From Stichopus chloronotus (Eukaryota > Echinodermata > Holothuroidea > Aspidochirotida > Stichopodidae), in NCBI GenBank assembly GCA_021234535.1, contig CM037830.1:17725116-17789115 (forward strand): a DNA stretch of 64,000 bases. The letters are read 5' to 3'. The position numbers and the translations under genes are program-made. The notes below the pieces were generated by a model. It saw nothing but the letters and a program-made list of their open reading frames with translations. It did no database searches and was not told where the DNA came from. Each line of letters opens with the position of its first letter. Within the stretch, counting starts at the first letter, position 1. This document shows positions 1-10,352 of this stretch, in pieces.

Positions 1-1058
1 TAAGTGACACAACACTGGCTGGCTCCACAAATCGCAGCATTCCTACATTGGCTTCCACTGTTACTACACCAGTTGCTGCCACTGATTCGGTAGCAAAAGA
101 AACACCAGGAACGAAAAGTCCCTGTGACCCAAATCCATGCCTGCATAAAGGAAGATGTAAAGTGGTAAATACCAGGCAGGACGACGACACGGATGATGAT
201 TCGTTGCAATATGAGAGCTACAGTGACAGTGCAAGCAATGGCAATGACCCAAGGGATGAAGTCGATGCAAAAGGCTCAGAGGTTAAGGCCCACTGTATCT
301 GTCGCAAGAAATTCGGGGGGCCGACTTGCGAAATCCGCAAGCCGGAGGTGCCGCATCATGTGACGGTGTTAGACACCGATGATGATGTCATCACTCTCAA
401 GTGGGACCAAAAGAACACGGCCAACGTAGAAGGCTACAGGATTTACTTCAGCCTAGTAGGAGAAAAGGACATGAGCAAGACCATGCCTATCCACCCTGAA
501 GTCAAGTCCTACACCATGGCAGAGCTGGATAAGGAATCTACGTATCGCATCTGTGTAGTGGCGTTCAACGACGGCGGGGACAGCCCCGTGGGGGACAAGA
601 ACTGCGTCTGGGCCAACACCAAATCAGGCCCTCCATCCATTTTGGCACTCTTAAAGACTGAATATGGAATCATCGGCGGTGGAGTGCTGTTTGTGATCAC
701 GCTGACTCTACTCACGGCCATCTGCTACGCCAGAGGGAAGAAGGAGCGAGATTATGAACGATCTGTGGTCATTCCGAGGGTGTCTCAGAGTGTGGCCGAT
801 CTACCTCCCTCTAACGTCTTCCGTCGCAGTGCAAAACCGAGGGAGAGCCCCTTCTACAAGGATGACCTAATGCTTCTGGATCTCTCACAACAGAAAGATC
901 GTAAGATGTACATGAATCCCTTTGATTCAAGGCACTCCATCGCTACGCAAGACAATGAACACATTAACCCACCTCTGGGCTTTGGGGAGGGCATCCCTGC
1001 CTCTCTGATGCCAAACAATTCAAGAAGAACTTTAAGGATTCAAGAAGACATGGTATAG
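1..1058 (+). CDS. Vasorin-like EGF-FN3 transmembrane protein, C-terminal part
   Basis: The frame is open from the window edge (first full codon at position 3) to a TAG at 1056-1058, so this is the 3' end of a longer coding exon. Numbering from the codon at 48, an EGF-like module has six cysteines (C26, C31, C37, C83, C85, C94) with an acidic/serine-rich insert of about 45 residues between C3 and C4. A fibronectin type III domain follows (about 99-190), then one membrane span (about 206-227, hydrophobic, followed by ARGKK) and a cytoplasmic tail of about 110 residues. EGF-FN3-TM at the C-terminus is the order in vasorin, a type I membrane protein that in vertebrates binds TGF-beta; its leucine-rich repeats would lie left of the window and are not seen. 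Other EGF/FN3 receptors remain possible. The domain call is firm, the family name is inference. Confidence 0.8.
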   Translation, partial: SDTTLAGSTNRSIPTLASTVTTPVAATDSVAKETPGTKSPCDPNPCLHKGRCKVVNTRQDDDTDDDSLQYESYSDSASNGNDPRDEVDAKGSEVKAHCICRKKFGGPTCEIRKPEVPHHVTVLDTDDDVITLKWDQKNTANVEGYRIYFSLVGEKDMSKTMPIHPEVKSYTMAELDKESTYRICVVAFNDGGDSPVGDKNCVWANTKSGPPSILALLKTEYGIIGGGVLFVITLTLLTAICYARGKKERDYERSVVIPRVSQSVADLPPSNVFRRSAKPRESPFYKDDLMLLDLSQQKDRKMYMNPFDSRHSIATQDNEHINPPLGFGEGIPASLMPNNSRRTLRIQEDMV

Positions 1059-1109
1059 CTAGAGACCAGAGAAATAGATAAACGAGGGTTATGTCATGGA
1101 AAAATAAGT

Positions 1110-1157
1110 GAAGAAAAGGCGTTCTCATGCAACGAAGAAAAGGTGTTCTCATGCAAC
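1110..1157 (+). repeat. Tandem 24-bp direct repeat, two units
   Basis: Positions 1110-1133 and 1134-1157 match except for one C/T change. They lie 50 bases after the stop codon of the vasorin-like gene, in its probable 3' UTR. Confidence 0.85.
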
Positions 1158-2293
1158 TGTGTAACACATATCCAACAGAAATTTTAAGATAATATAACTC
1201 GCAAGCAACTAAACATTGGGACATAGCTTTCCCTGCATATTATCAGGTCATCTCAAAAAATCACATGGTCACTTTTACTTGTTTTCCCAAAGATGTAGTT
1301 GGAAATTGAGTAATCAAATTCTTGAGCTGTACGTGCATTTTGTACAGCAAATGTTAAAGGCATGGCTATTTTGCTTCACCACGTAAGACGTCCCCTATTG
1401 TTTTTTGTCTTCATTTGTCCAGTGTGTGAGTAGTTACAGTGACATCATTCTAGCATATCTATTTCTATGGTATAGCCTATACTTTTCTCATAACATAAAC
1501 ATTTGTTCAAATTGACATTCATAGATATTCATTTTCACTGTAACTGCGGACTTGTTGACATCAGGTTGATATGCTGTAGTTTCATTGACACGACACAGTT
1601 ACCGCTTTCCCAGAATTTTGATATTCATTTTTCGCATACATTCAGCTGCCAATTCGGTGTAATGTTCTGATGATGCAAAAGGCTATGACGATCATGCCCG
1701 ACAAAATCTACGGCATTGGTGTCATTGAATTGTTGGTTAATAGTAATACAACACCGTCAAAACAGATAGTCTTCTCACATAGCAACCACGGCAGAAATTC
1801 TATACCATATTTCTTTGACAAATTTGGAAACCCTTGCATCACATGGTGGTACTGTTTCTCAGTGAAATCTGTTCCTTTGCGACTGTTTAGGAACCGCCTT
1901 TGAGACACTTGCAGTTCACTTTGCTGGTTGCTTGTGAGACTTCATTCACAAAGACATGAATTAGAGCGCACCTCCAAGATTTCATTTTTATGTGCTACAG
2001 TATTCAAGATGTCAACCAATCTTGTTTACTCACAGAAAAAACATTTCATTTTTTAAACATTCTCTACTTAGCTGTCGTTTTCTTTGCAGTGGAGTTTGCA
2101 GCAGCTTAATTTGTTGAACGTTAGCTATTCTTTATTTACTTCACTTTCTCTTTTAATTTCACTTTTATTTACAGTGTATCAACGTTGACAGTGTAATACT
2201 GTTCTCTGCTACCAATGTTTAAAGTTTTCTTGTTTTCACGTTCAACTTTATACATCAATAGTTTTCTCTCTTAGCATGATCAATAATTTTTAA

Positions 2294-2646
2294 CAGGGTT
2301 CCTGCAACTTCATAGGAAATCAATTTTCCATGGTTTTTCCATGACTTTCCCAAGACCAAACGAAGAACTTCCTTCTGACGTCTTCCATAAAAGTTTTCAA
2401 CTACACCAGCAATTTCCAGAGCAATATGAGGTGAAGAGAATTACACAGTTTGATACTATGTGTGACAATTAATATTTATGAGTGATAAAACGAGTCACTT
2501 CTGCGAAATGTCACACAGTGAAAATTTCCATGACTTTCCAGAAATTTATCCAATTTCCCTAAATTTTAGTAAGTTTTCCAGGCCTTGTGATAAATTTCCA
2601 CATTTTTACATGACTTTTCCATTTTCCCATGACTGCAGCAACCTTG
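2294..2646. mobile_element. Non-autonomous hAT-like MITE
   Basis: The left end CAGGGTTCCTGCA (from 2294) and the reverse complement of the right end CAAGGTTGCTGCA (to 2646) match at 11 of 13 positions. The 8-mer ttttaaca flanks the element (2288-2295 and 2647-2654), although its last two bases overlap the left terminus; the strictly flanking repeat is ttttaa. CAGGG-type termini with an 8-bp target duplication are typical of hAT elements. The interior has no coding frame and repeats the motif ccatgactttcc in both orientations. Confidence 0.65.
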
Positions 2647-3601
2647 TTTTAACATCAGTATCTTACTGTCTTGAGTAATGCCTGGTTAAAGAGTATTAAA
2701 CAATTTAATCAGGGCATGACAAGACAGCCTGAATTATTTATCATATTTTTATTTTTTTTGTTCTTTCTACTGCAAAGTGGCTAATCTTAAAAAAACCACT
2801 TGGCCACATATTTGAATTGTAATCTGCTAACACTGTCAAAGAAGGTGAATTACCAGACCCACTTAAGAAATGTTAAGGGCATCATCTTCTGGCTGACATT
2901 TGCATGGATGCCATCTGATTGGGTATTAGTGATAATTCAAACAAAAAGCACACTGAACACTTACAATATTTTAATCCATTACTTTGAAATCCAAGGTCTC
3001 AGATACCACTCGAACTGACCTGATTAACTTTTCCTCAGATCAAATCTATTTTGTGATTAATGAAACGAACGGATTTCAAATCCGATTCCATTAATGACAT
3101 GAACATACTTTGACATTTTTTCAACTGCTAGGATTTTCGTTGCTGCAGGGAGAAAGGGGGTTAATATGTCCATTTGAAGAGAATGCACTAAAGGCCAAGT
3201 TCACAAATTCAAACAAAAGATTGCTTGTTTTAAGTTACACATCATTTTTGCAGAATGTCAGCTTTCAAGTGGTAGTGATGAAAACTGTGGTATAAAAGTA
3301 GTAATCTATGCTACATTTTAACACTTGATCAAAGTTAAAAATTCTCTGAGGAAAATGCAATTGGACCTTTACTGGATGACCCGTGAGCACCGAAATGCTG
3401 GTTCACTTGATTATTTATCCCACTGTACATAAGGACTGTAAAATTACTGTAATCTAAAGATATATTTTAGTGTAAAGCGATGTACAAATTAAATGTCTCA
3501 TATTATCCTCGTATAAAGATAGGATGTAAATGATCTATTGATAAAAAAGTAACTTACTAAAATAAAAATGTTAAGATTACAAGAAAAGAAGACTATTTCT
3601 A

Positions 3602-3877
3602 TTATCTTTTTTTTATACCAGGTGCAGCCGGTGAAAAGGTTTCTTGTTTTTTGGGGTCAGCTTTCATAATGACTTTGCAGGTTAATGAGGTCAATTCACT
3701 GTTTTCTTGCGGGACAAATACATCATCTGACAAGCTGTCTTTGTCATGGCATTGTCTGGGTATCCTGAGAGGCAGAACACAGATCTGCATATCTGCATGC
3801 CCAATAAACACTCCACGTGGATCGTTCCGCATTCGGTATAAATAGTAAAACCAGCCAAATCGTTCAACTCCGGTAAA
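3602..3877 (-). CDS. Unrecognised open frame, possible exon or pseudogene piece
   Basis: On the minus strand 91 codons are open from after a TAA at 3878-3880 to a TAA at 3602-3604. The composition is protein-like (segments such as ERFGWFYYLYRMRNDP and VFIGHADMQICVLPLR), but I cannot assign a family, and a second minus-strand frame is also open over part of it. No convincing splice acceptor is seen. It lies downstream of the last identified PUS7 exon but does not resemble any part of PUS7 known to me. A plus-strand TATAAATAG (3837-3845) precedes an ATG at 3901 with 35 open codons, so the locus might instead hold a plus-strand start. Confidence 0.2.
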   Translation of the reverse strand, partial: FTGVERFGWFYYLYRMRNDPRGVFIGHADMQICVLPLRIPRQCHDKDSLSDDVFVPQENSELTSLTCKVIMKADPKKQETFSPAAPGIKKR

Positions 3878-5888
3878 TTACGTTCTGCTGCACGAGCAAG
3901 ATGGCACCTGTGCTGTACACGTTCCCTGGCTTAAAATCGTTAACGTGTCTGCTGTGCACCCTGTTCACCGGAGACGAAAATCCTAAGGAGCTAATAACAA
4001 CCTGGTAAAAGAGCTTAGTTTAGTTACAGTCAATTTAGATGCGCAAAAGTAACAGGAAGTCCTAAAAGGTGAAGAAAAATTTTTAGAAGCTACACATTGT
4101 GTGCACAACCCGGTGGGTCAACAATCCGTGCAAGAACACGGAAAGGATTTGACACTGGGAATTCATTCCATGTTCCATATTCCTCCTGGGGTACTGCATT
4201 CCTTGATTTGTGTGCCAATAAAGGCCTTCATTGATAAATCACTATAGAATTCTTTCCCTGATGAGTGTGTGTCTAGTCAGCTATCTGCAGTAAACACAGA
4301 TTTAATCATATAGCCTTTTAAAACAATAAAAAAATACACGTAGCAGTTGTACAAATGAGTGATTTTGCAGACTGGAAAATTTTCAGCAAATTTTGGAAGA
4401 CGAACGCAAAATAGCGCCATCGCACATTGCAAGCAGCACGGTCACATACCGTGGCTGCTGAATAAACCTGTCAATTGCTTGAATAATGTCTCTGTTCATG
4501 TATAGATAGTTACAGTGCAGGTAATATAGTTTAGGTAATACAGATATAGGTAATACAAATTTACTCCTCAAGTGTTTTCACATGCCAGTACATGCTTTTC
4601 TTCATTGCAGTTCATCAGGCTTGCCATATTGCACAGCTTGCTGAGAATGGTTTTTCTGCGTATGTGTAAATTTTTTAAACAATGTTCTTTTGCACACAGC
4701 TTATTTGTTGGAGAAATCTTACTACACTGGGTGTCAAAAATTTGACACATTAGGTAAATTGGAGGAAGAAAAAAAACACATTTTGCAGTGCAAGGGAAGC
4801 AACTGTACATTTGCCCAAGTAAATAAACATACCTTACACTTTCTATAAGTTTCTTCACTGTGTCTATAACTTTCGCCAGTATGTATCTCAGTTGTATCTG
4901 CCACTTACGTCAATAATCTTTCACGCACAGTGCATAGCATCTAATAGGCAATATTAACATTTTCAGATTGGTCACTGGTGTATGAGGTTGCAGTTTGTGA
5001 GGCTTGAGCCTAACTGGACAAAATAAAAAAAAATCAATGAGAAGCAGAATGGAAAGGAGGTACCAATCTGGTATTAGACAAGATGCCACCAGAGGCAGTG
5101 GCAAAGGTTATCAGCACTCTTGGCGATGAAGATGGGAGTGCAGATGTTGTGTTGAGAAAACGAGTAATGAAGATAATAGTTCTATATATTAACTGGTGTA
5201 TGAGGTTGGAGTTTGGGAGGCTTGAGTCCCACTAGGCAAAGGAGAAAAAGTCGAATGCAGGTTTTCAGGAACAATCTGAATTTACTTTCACGTTTTTGGG
5301 ACTAGAATGTCAAGAGATCCAAAACCTATCACTCCCAATTAAACAACATCATTGTTAAATTACTATCACTTTGTGTCATTCTTTCCACTGACTGCAGACA
5401 ATCTGTCTGTCCTCATGTCTTTCTAGCGAGAGCACTAAACGTATGATGGCTGATAGTGCAATTATAGTGCTGAGACATGTACTGTACATGAGAAGACAAG
5501 AATTCTGGACCTCCTGAACTGTCTTCCATACCTTCATTACCACAGAATCTGGTTCTTATCTAAAACTACTTAATTTCAACCTTTCCCTCTGACCTGACTT
5601 TAGTCTGTCTTAACATTTGACTGAACCCTTCCGACCTCTGACCCAGCCTCTCCCTCTTCCTTCTCACTCCACTTTCATCTGGCCACAATCATAATGTATG
5701 GGCTGATAATCTACACCTCCTCTCACTTTTTCAATTTATATCATTAGGAGATTATCATTACATAACTAAGATTCTGCTGTAAAAGAGTCTGCAAACCAAA
5801 ATTGTTATATTTGAACAAATTGTGGGCACAGTCTTTTGGAAAAGCTAGGCCTTTCACGTAAGGTGATCAAAAAGACGGAAAAACTAAC

Positions 5889-5966
5889 TTGTGGATGGTC
5901 ATCTCCTGCACCGTCACTGCTCGCTTGTCTTTTGTGCCTGCATATTGAAAGGCCTGAGGTTTAATT
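5889..5966 (-). CDS. PUS7: PUS7 exon with the catalytic GTKDKRA motif
   Basis: This 78-nt exon has an acceptor (ttctacag, above 5966) and a donor (gttagt, 5883-5888). It encodes the TruD-family motif I, AGTKDKRAVTVQE; the aspartate at 5927-5929 is the catalytic nucleophile position of TruD/PUS7 pseudouridine synthases. It starts with one base that completes an Arg codon from the exon at 7195-7312 and ends after two bases of a Lys codon. The reading around it (IKPQAFQYAGTKDKRA) aligns well with vertebrate PUS7. Exons for the rest of the catalytic domain should follow to the left, but none were recognised between here and the window edge. Confidence 0.88.
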
Positions 5967-7194
5967 CTGTAGAAGAATCAAGACAATAGTTGCAAGGGGT
6001 TATAAGGATTGAAAGAAACACATGACTGTGAGGAACAAGAAAAAGATCAAAACAAGTAAACTGTGCAATATGGGTGGTAGATTTTGTTGAAATTCTAAAA
6101 GTTAGTTGAAGGAAAATGCTTTTATCAACATCATTTGACTGACGTGCGATAACAGAGAGGAGTTCAATTTATTCCAGGGACACTGTAAACATGTCATTAA
6201 CTGGCTTTTTCATCAATTTGCCCAACTCTGACATCTGGTATTGGTTTGCATCTGGTACACACTCAACAGAAGTTAATTTAGTGCTTTGTGTGCATGTGTC
6301 GCACCAATCACTTTCAGGGCATGCTGTATTTACACTTTATTGATTTTCAAAGAAAGATAATCTTTCAAAAGAATCGACTGGTGTGCTGAGAAACTGATAG
6401 CCACAGAATTTGTGTACTACTGTTTCAATCACATAAATTTTTGCAATCCAGTCATGAAGTTGATCTAGGATTCTTCCTTCATGTGTTCAGCTTTTCATTC
6501 GAACTGGCAGCATTTGAAGAACCTGAACTACCGTATTACATCAATCTTACTAAAATGCTCATCTCTTCGATAAAGTATGAAGTGTTTGTTTTGGCTTGAA
6601 TTGTTTTCTCTCAAATTTTGACTCAACTAATTAGGGACTGCCAACAGAGGCTCCATGTAAATCTGAATATACAACACAGTGGACTCATAACATCCTGTTG
6701 GTCCTTTTATGAAATCAAAAATTGTTTGAAACTAATTGCCATATTTTTAACCTTCGTACAAATTTGGACTAAATGAATGTGAGAACAAAACATACTGTTA
6801 GCAAGAAGTGCAAGTCCCTTGGCTCCACGCTGATTTGTGGTGAAAATATTCACCCCCACCCCTCCCCCCCAAAAAAAATTAAATGGTCTTCTCAGATCTT
6901 CTTAGACAAAACAAAAGAATGAAATTTACTCAGTATTACTATTACATCAATATTAAGTACATCTACAAACTTTGCATCGTGGAAATTGAAAATTTCTGCA
7001 AGAATTGCAGCCTCTATTTTGCTCCCTAGAGTGCACCACTTTGCATCTAAGCACTCTCCAACCCGCAAAAATTTTAGTTTGCAGGTCGAAGGGGAGGACG
7101 TCCCCCTCCACTTCACCCTTAGACCCCTCCCCCAGGACAGCGATCAGAAACGGTCTGGTGACAACAGTGTTTCTGAGGATAGTTGGTACTGTAC
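5967..7194 (-). other. PUS7 intron between the two catalytic-domain exons
   Basis: A 1,228-bp intron with AT-rich, non-coding sequence. The open frames at about 6950-7190 come from a C-rich plus-strand stretch and have no splice signals or recognisable family. Confidence 0.7.
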
Positions 7195-7312
7195 CTGAGA
7201 TATTTTGCCATGAGAGATAAAACTTCGTTGGTGTCATGGTTTTCTTTACTTAAGACAAATCTGAGGTATCGAGGTCGATCTTTGGGCCAATTGGAGGGTT
7301 TTCTTGAGTTGG
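7195..7312 (-). CDS. PUS7: PUS7 exon before the catalytic motif
   Basis: This 118-nt exon has a strong acceptor (tcattacttttcag, above 7312) and a donor (gtacag, below 7195). It begins with CC, completing an Ala codon from an unlocated upstream exon, and ends with AG, which the first A of the exon at 5966 turns into Arg. The peptide contains NWPKDRPRYLRFVLSKENHD and ends LMAKYLR, matching the vertebrate PUS7 stretch WPKSRG...FVLYKENKDT...KYLR just before the catalytic motif. PUS7 pseudouridylates tRNA, snRNA and mRNA, in vertebrates with a UNUAR preference. Confidence 0.88.
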
Positions 7313-7639
7313 CTGAAAAGTAATGACAGAAATGACAACACAGTGACGTCCAGTCTTACAGCTCTAATTAAATACAAAAACAAAAGAAGTTAAATGATTG
7401 TATTGTCAAAGATGCAGAACTATACAGAATGATGACACTTATTGAAGCAAGAAAGAAAATGTACAGATACAGTATTTGATAGGCAAGTAAAAATTTGTAC
7501 AGTTTTATGACTATTAATTCTGTACTGTGCTGTCCATAAGTATTAACGTAAAACTTTTAATATTATACCGTATTCAATACACTTAGACAAGAAAAGCATG
7601 TATTATGTATGGAACATTGTGTCAAAGTTTCATGCAAAT

Positions 7640-7740
7640 GCATGACAGCATTTTGAACAGATAGACAAACAGACAGACAGATAGATAGACAGATAGGTGT
7701 GACACAAGAATCTGTGACACAAGAAAAGAGGGCTTTAAAC
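7640..7740. repeat. GACA/GATA microsatellite and short direct repeat
   Basis: Degenerate (gaca)n/(gata)n at about 7654-7697, followed by two copies of tgtgacacaaga. A related CTGT/CTAT tract on the plus strand is at about 17,245-17,270. Confidence 0.7.
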
Positions 7741-8119
7741 ACACGAGTTGAACAAATGAAAAATGATGAAAACAGCTCTCTCTTTTTAATCCACATACGA
7801 CTGCATGGATATGTACCAATTATGGACCAAAGTTTGGGCCCGAATTCTATACCAGCAGTTATGATCTGAATTGCCCTTAATTAATGGGTGTGAAGTTTTA
7901 CATAAGACTCTCGGGAGGGGTAGACAAGATACTCATGAGACGATGTAACCAGAGTGACGTCACATTTAAAGCCTACAAACTGAGTCCTCGCTTGTTACGT
8001 ACGTTAACAACGTAAACACTTGGCACAATCTGTGGGAGAAAAACCACATTAATGCATAATTTGCCTAAGTGGACTAATTCACATTGTCTTTGTGTTTTGG
8101 AAACGTAAAATGAGTCATT

Positions 8120-8337
8120 AGTAACCCTAAATTAGGTTTAATCTGAGAAAAAATTTAAAAGAAGCTGATTTCACTTGATTCTGATTGGTATGGGTGTCAA
8201 CATTTACCAAAAAAAAAGTGAGCTCGGGTGGGGGGTGGGGAAAGTTCATTTTGGGGGTCAAAGGTCATGGACCTCAAATATTAATTAAAGTATACCGTGC
8301 TTGGTCTCAAATGAAAGGAAATTTAATTTTAAACACA
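8120..8337 (+). repeat. Left terminal inverted repeat
   Basis: Pairs with 10128-10352 in reverse complement. It contains GGGTCA-A-AGGTCA (8255-8267, a DR1-type arrangement) overlapping AGGTCA-T-GGACCT (8262-8274, an imperfect IR1). Confidence 0.8.
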
Positions 8338-8513
8338 GACAGTGACATTTATTTCACAAACTTATGCTCACACAAAAAGTTACACATGGTTAATGATGTA
8401 TAGCCCTAATATGACACAGTAAAATACGTGCCCTTGGTGGCCTGAAGGTACAATGTTTGAGGAAACCCAAAAAGCATGAATATGGTGCAATGCTCAAGGA
8501 ATTATCAAATTAA

Positions 8514-9707
8514 GTTGAAATAAATGGGAACAAAACACATGTTGTTGATGGAGGATGGCTACTTCATCAAGTTAAGTGGACCTCGGGTGCTACTATCATG
8601 ACCACTGTGGATTCAGATGTCAAATACTTCAAAGCCAAATTCAAGAATCCTACAGTAGTGTTTGATGGGTATGATGGAGAGCCATCAACAAAAGATCATG
8701 AAAATAAGAGGCAAATGGCAGGAAAGAAAGTTTCTCCAGATTTTAGAGTGACACCAAAATTAACTGTATCGTGTGACAGAGAAGTCTTTCTGGCCAATGA
8801 GAAGAATAAAGGAGCTCTGATCTCAATCCTATCTGCAGTGATGGCTAGAAACGGTATTGGTGTGCATCAAGCTAAAGATGATGGTGACACAGTGATTGTA
8901 AAGACTGCAATATACATAGTCAAATGTGTGGACACACCAGTTGTTGTTGCGGCCAAGGATACTGATATACTAGTTTTGCTCTGCTATCATCGTCCAAGCA
9001 ACTGTTCTAATCTCTAGTACATGCAATCAGACTTCGATCGAGTTTATGATGTATCCGCTGTCAAGACTGGTAATCGGGGAGAATTTCTCTTCAAGTATGG
9101 GTGGTCAGGAAATGACACAGTCTCAAAGATACATGGACATACCAAATGTTCCCTGTACAAATTCACATTCCCTCAGAATGTCATCAATGTATTCACAAGT
9201 CTGACATCAACTAAATCAGAGATTCAGAAAACTGGCATAGAGGCAACGCAAATCACCTACGGCTGTGAGAACACCAACCTTCAAAAGGTAAGGTACTCAA
9301 AGTTCCAGAAACAAGCAGCAACAGGTAAAATTGATCCAGATAGGCTACCACCAACAGAAAATTCAACAGTACAATCACTCTGTGTAGATCTGCAAATTGC
9401 CACTTGGAAGCATCTTGACTCTTCTGTACTTAATCCTATTGGAAGGGGGTGGGAATTGGATTTTGACAATAGGCTTAGACTGAAGATGATCACAGGTAAT
9501 ATTGCCCCAGACAGTCTTCTTAAAGGCATTTGCTGTAGCTGTACAGATGGAGAAAGACAATGTGAAACAATGAAGTACAGCTGCATGAAAGCAGGCATGT
9601 TGTGTGTATCTGCATGTAGCCACTGCTCCGGACACTGCACCAATGCCTCTTTGGTTACTGAGACAGACACAGATGAATTTAGTGACGAAGAAGCTGCAGC
9701 CTACTAA
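8514..9707 (+). pseudogene. Decayed transposon gene: PIN-like, Cys-rich C-terminus
   Basis: One plus-strand frame runs from after a TAA at 8511-8513 to the stop at 9707, broken by a single in-frame TAG at 9015-9017. The reading starts VVDGGWLLHQVKW, then VFDGYDGEPSTKDHE and KDTDILVLLCYH, where spaced aspartates and hydrophobic strands resemble PIN/FEN-like folds. A segment like LFKYGWSGNDTVSKIHGHTK follows the stop, then RLPPTENST, and a Cys-rich end (CCSC...C...C...CSHCSGHC) like a CXC/TSO1-type zinc module. This order is that of a large unannotated protein family found in many copies in invertebrate and fish genomes. The nonsense codon and changed residues (for example N where relatives have C before DT) suggest a dead copy. 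Function is not established; a transposase role is inference from the flanking inverted repeats. Confidence 0.75.
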
Positions 9708-10127
9708 CTTTCTAATGTATTTTGAAAGCTGTTTAAGAGATATGGTTACAAAGAAATGTTAAGATTTTATAACTGAAAGGATTGATGCATCAATTATCCT
9801 TGTATATACACATGAGTTTCATTATGTAACCTGTGCCTGACTGGTGAGAGGCGAGTCCTACGACCATCGAAGTAGTATGACATTCTGCTACTTATAACTA
9901 CTACTTACAATGTATCATTTATTCATTGCATACTGTGCATAGGGCTATTTACAGTGTATTCAAAATGATACAATGTGCCTATACCAGATAACGTACTAAT
10001 GATGCTGTAGTTTAATGGATTTCTAATAGTGAATCGCTTGAAATTCCATGCTAAACGGTGCTAATGTCTTTCACTTAAACCTGGCATTTCACAGAAGCAT
10101 CAAATAACAAAAGACATGCCACATGTG

Positions 10128-10352
10128 CGGTTTAAAATTAAATTTCCTTTCATTTGAGACCAAACATGATATACTTTAGTTAATATTTGAGGTCAATGAC
10201 CTTTGACCCCAAAATGCACTTTCCCCACCCCTCACCCACGCTCACTTTTTTGTGGTAAATTTTGACCCGTAAAGCTACTTAAATCAGATGAAATCAGCTT
10301 CTTTTAAATTTTTTCACAGATTGGCTAGAAATTGGTTTAATTAAGGGTTGCT
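10128..10352 (-). repeat. Right terminal inverted repeat
   Basis: Reverse complement of 8120-8337. It contains a perfect AGGTCA-A-TGACCT palindrome (10190-10202, IR1 type) overlapping TGACCT-T-TGACCC (10197-10209, DR1 type on the minus strand). Confidence 0.8.

Larger units (their letters stand above)
1059..5888. other. 3' UTR and flank of the vasorin-like gene, without a recognised gene
   Basis: AT-rich sequence after the stop at 1058. A canonical AATAAA is at 3561-3566, and others are at about 3803 and 4213, so the 3' end is uncertain. The stretch contains a 24-bp tandem repeat, a hAT-like MITE, an unassigned minus-strand open frame and a 218-bp-spaced duplication (4974-5020 and 5192-5240, both beginning actggtgtatgaggttg). 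The remaining C-terminal PUS7 exons were looked for on the minus strand here and not found. Confidence 0.5.
8120..10352. mobile_element. DNA transposon with long terminal inverted repeats
   Basis: A 2.2-kb unit is bounded by imperfect inverted repeats of about 220 bp (8120-8337 and 10128-10352). Matching blocks include the outer end (agtaaccct / agggttgct), aaatttaaaagaagctgat, a G-rich block ending ggtggggaaag, gtcaaaggtcat, and gtctcaaatgaaagg. No clear target-site duplication is visible (left flank gtcatt, right flank acatgc). It encloses one decayed coding region on the plus strand (8514-9707). The superfamily is not assigned: the termini do not obviously match hAT, piggyBac or Tc1/mariner. 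It sits in the large PUS7 intron. Confidence 0.8.

Noticed and set aside
64..721. Minus-strand open frames over the vasorin-like exon
   Set aside because: Shadows of the plus-strand EGF/FN3 coding sequence; no independent motif.
4815..4900. Minus-strand run ending in a gtatgt donor (VIDTVKKLIESV) as a PUS7 exon
   Set aside because: A donor is present but there is no similarity to the expected PUS7 segment and no clear acceptor.
6890..7240. Overlapping open frames on both strands around 7.0-7.2 kb as a separate gene
   Set aside because: Only the part above 7195 is coding (PUS7 exon); the rest is intron.
7955..7962. Perfect CRE palindrome TGACGTCA
   Set aside because: An isolated 8-mer in an intron near a transposon edge; expected by chance in a window of this size.
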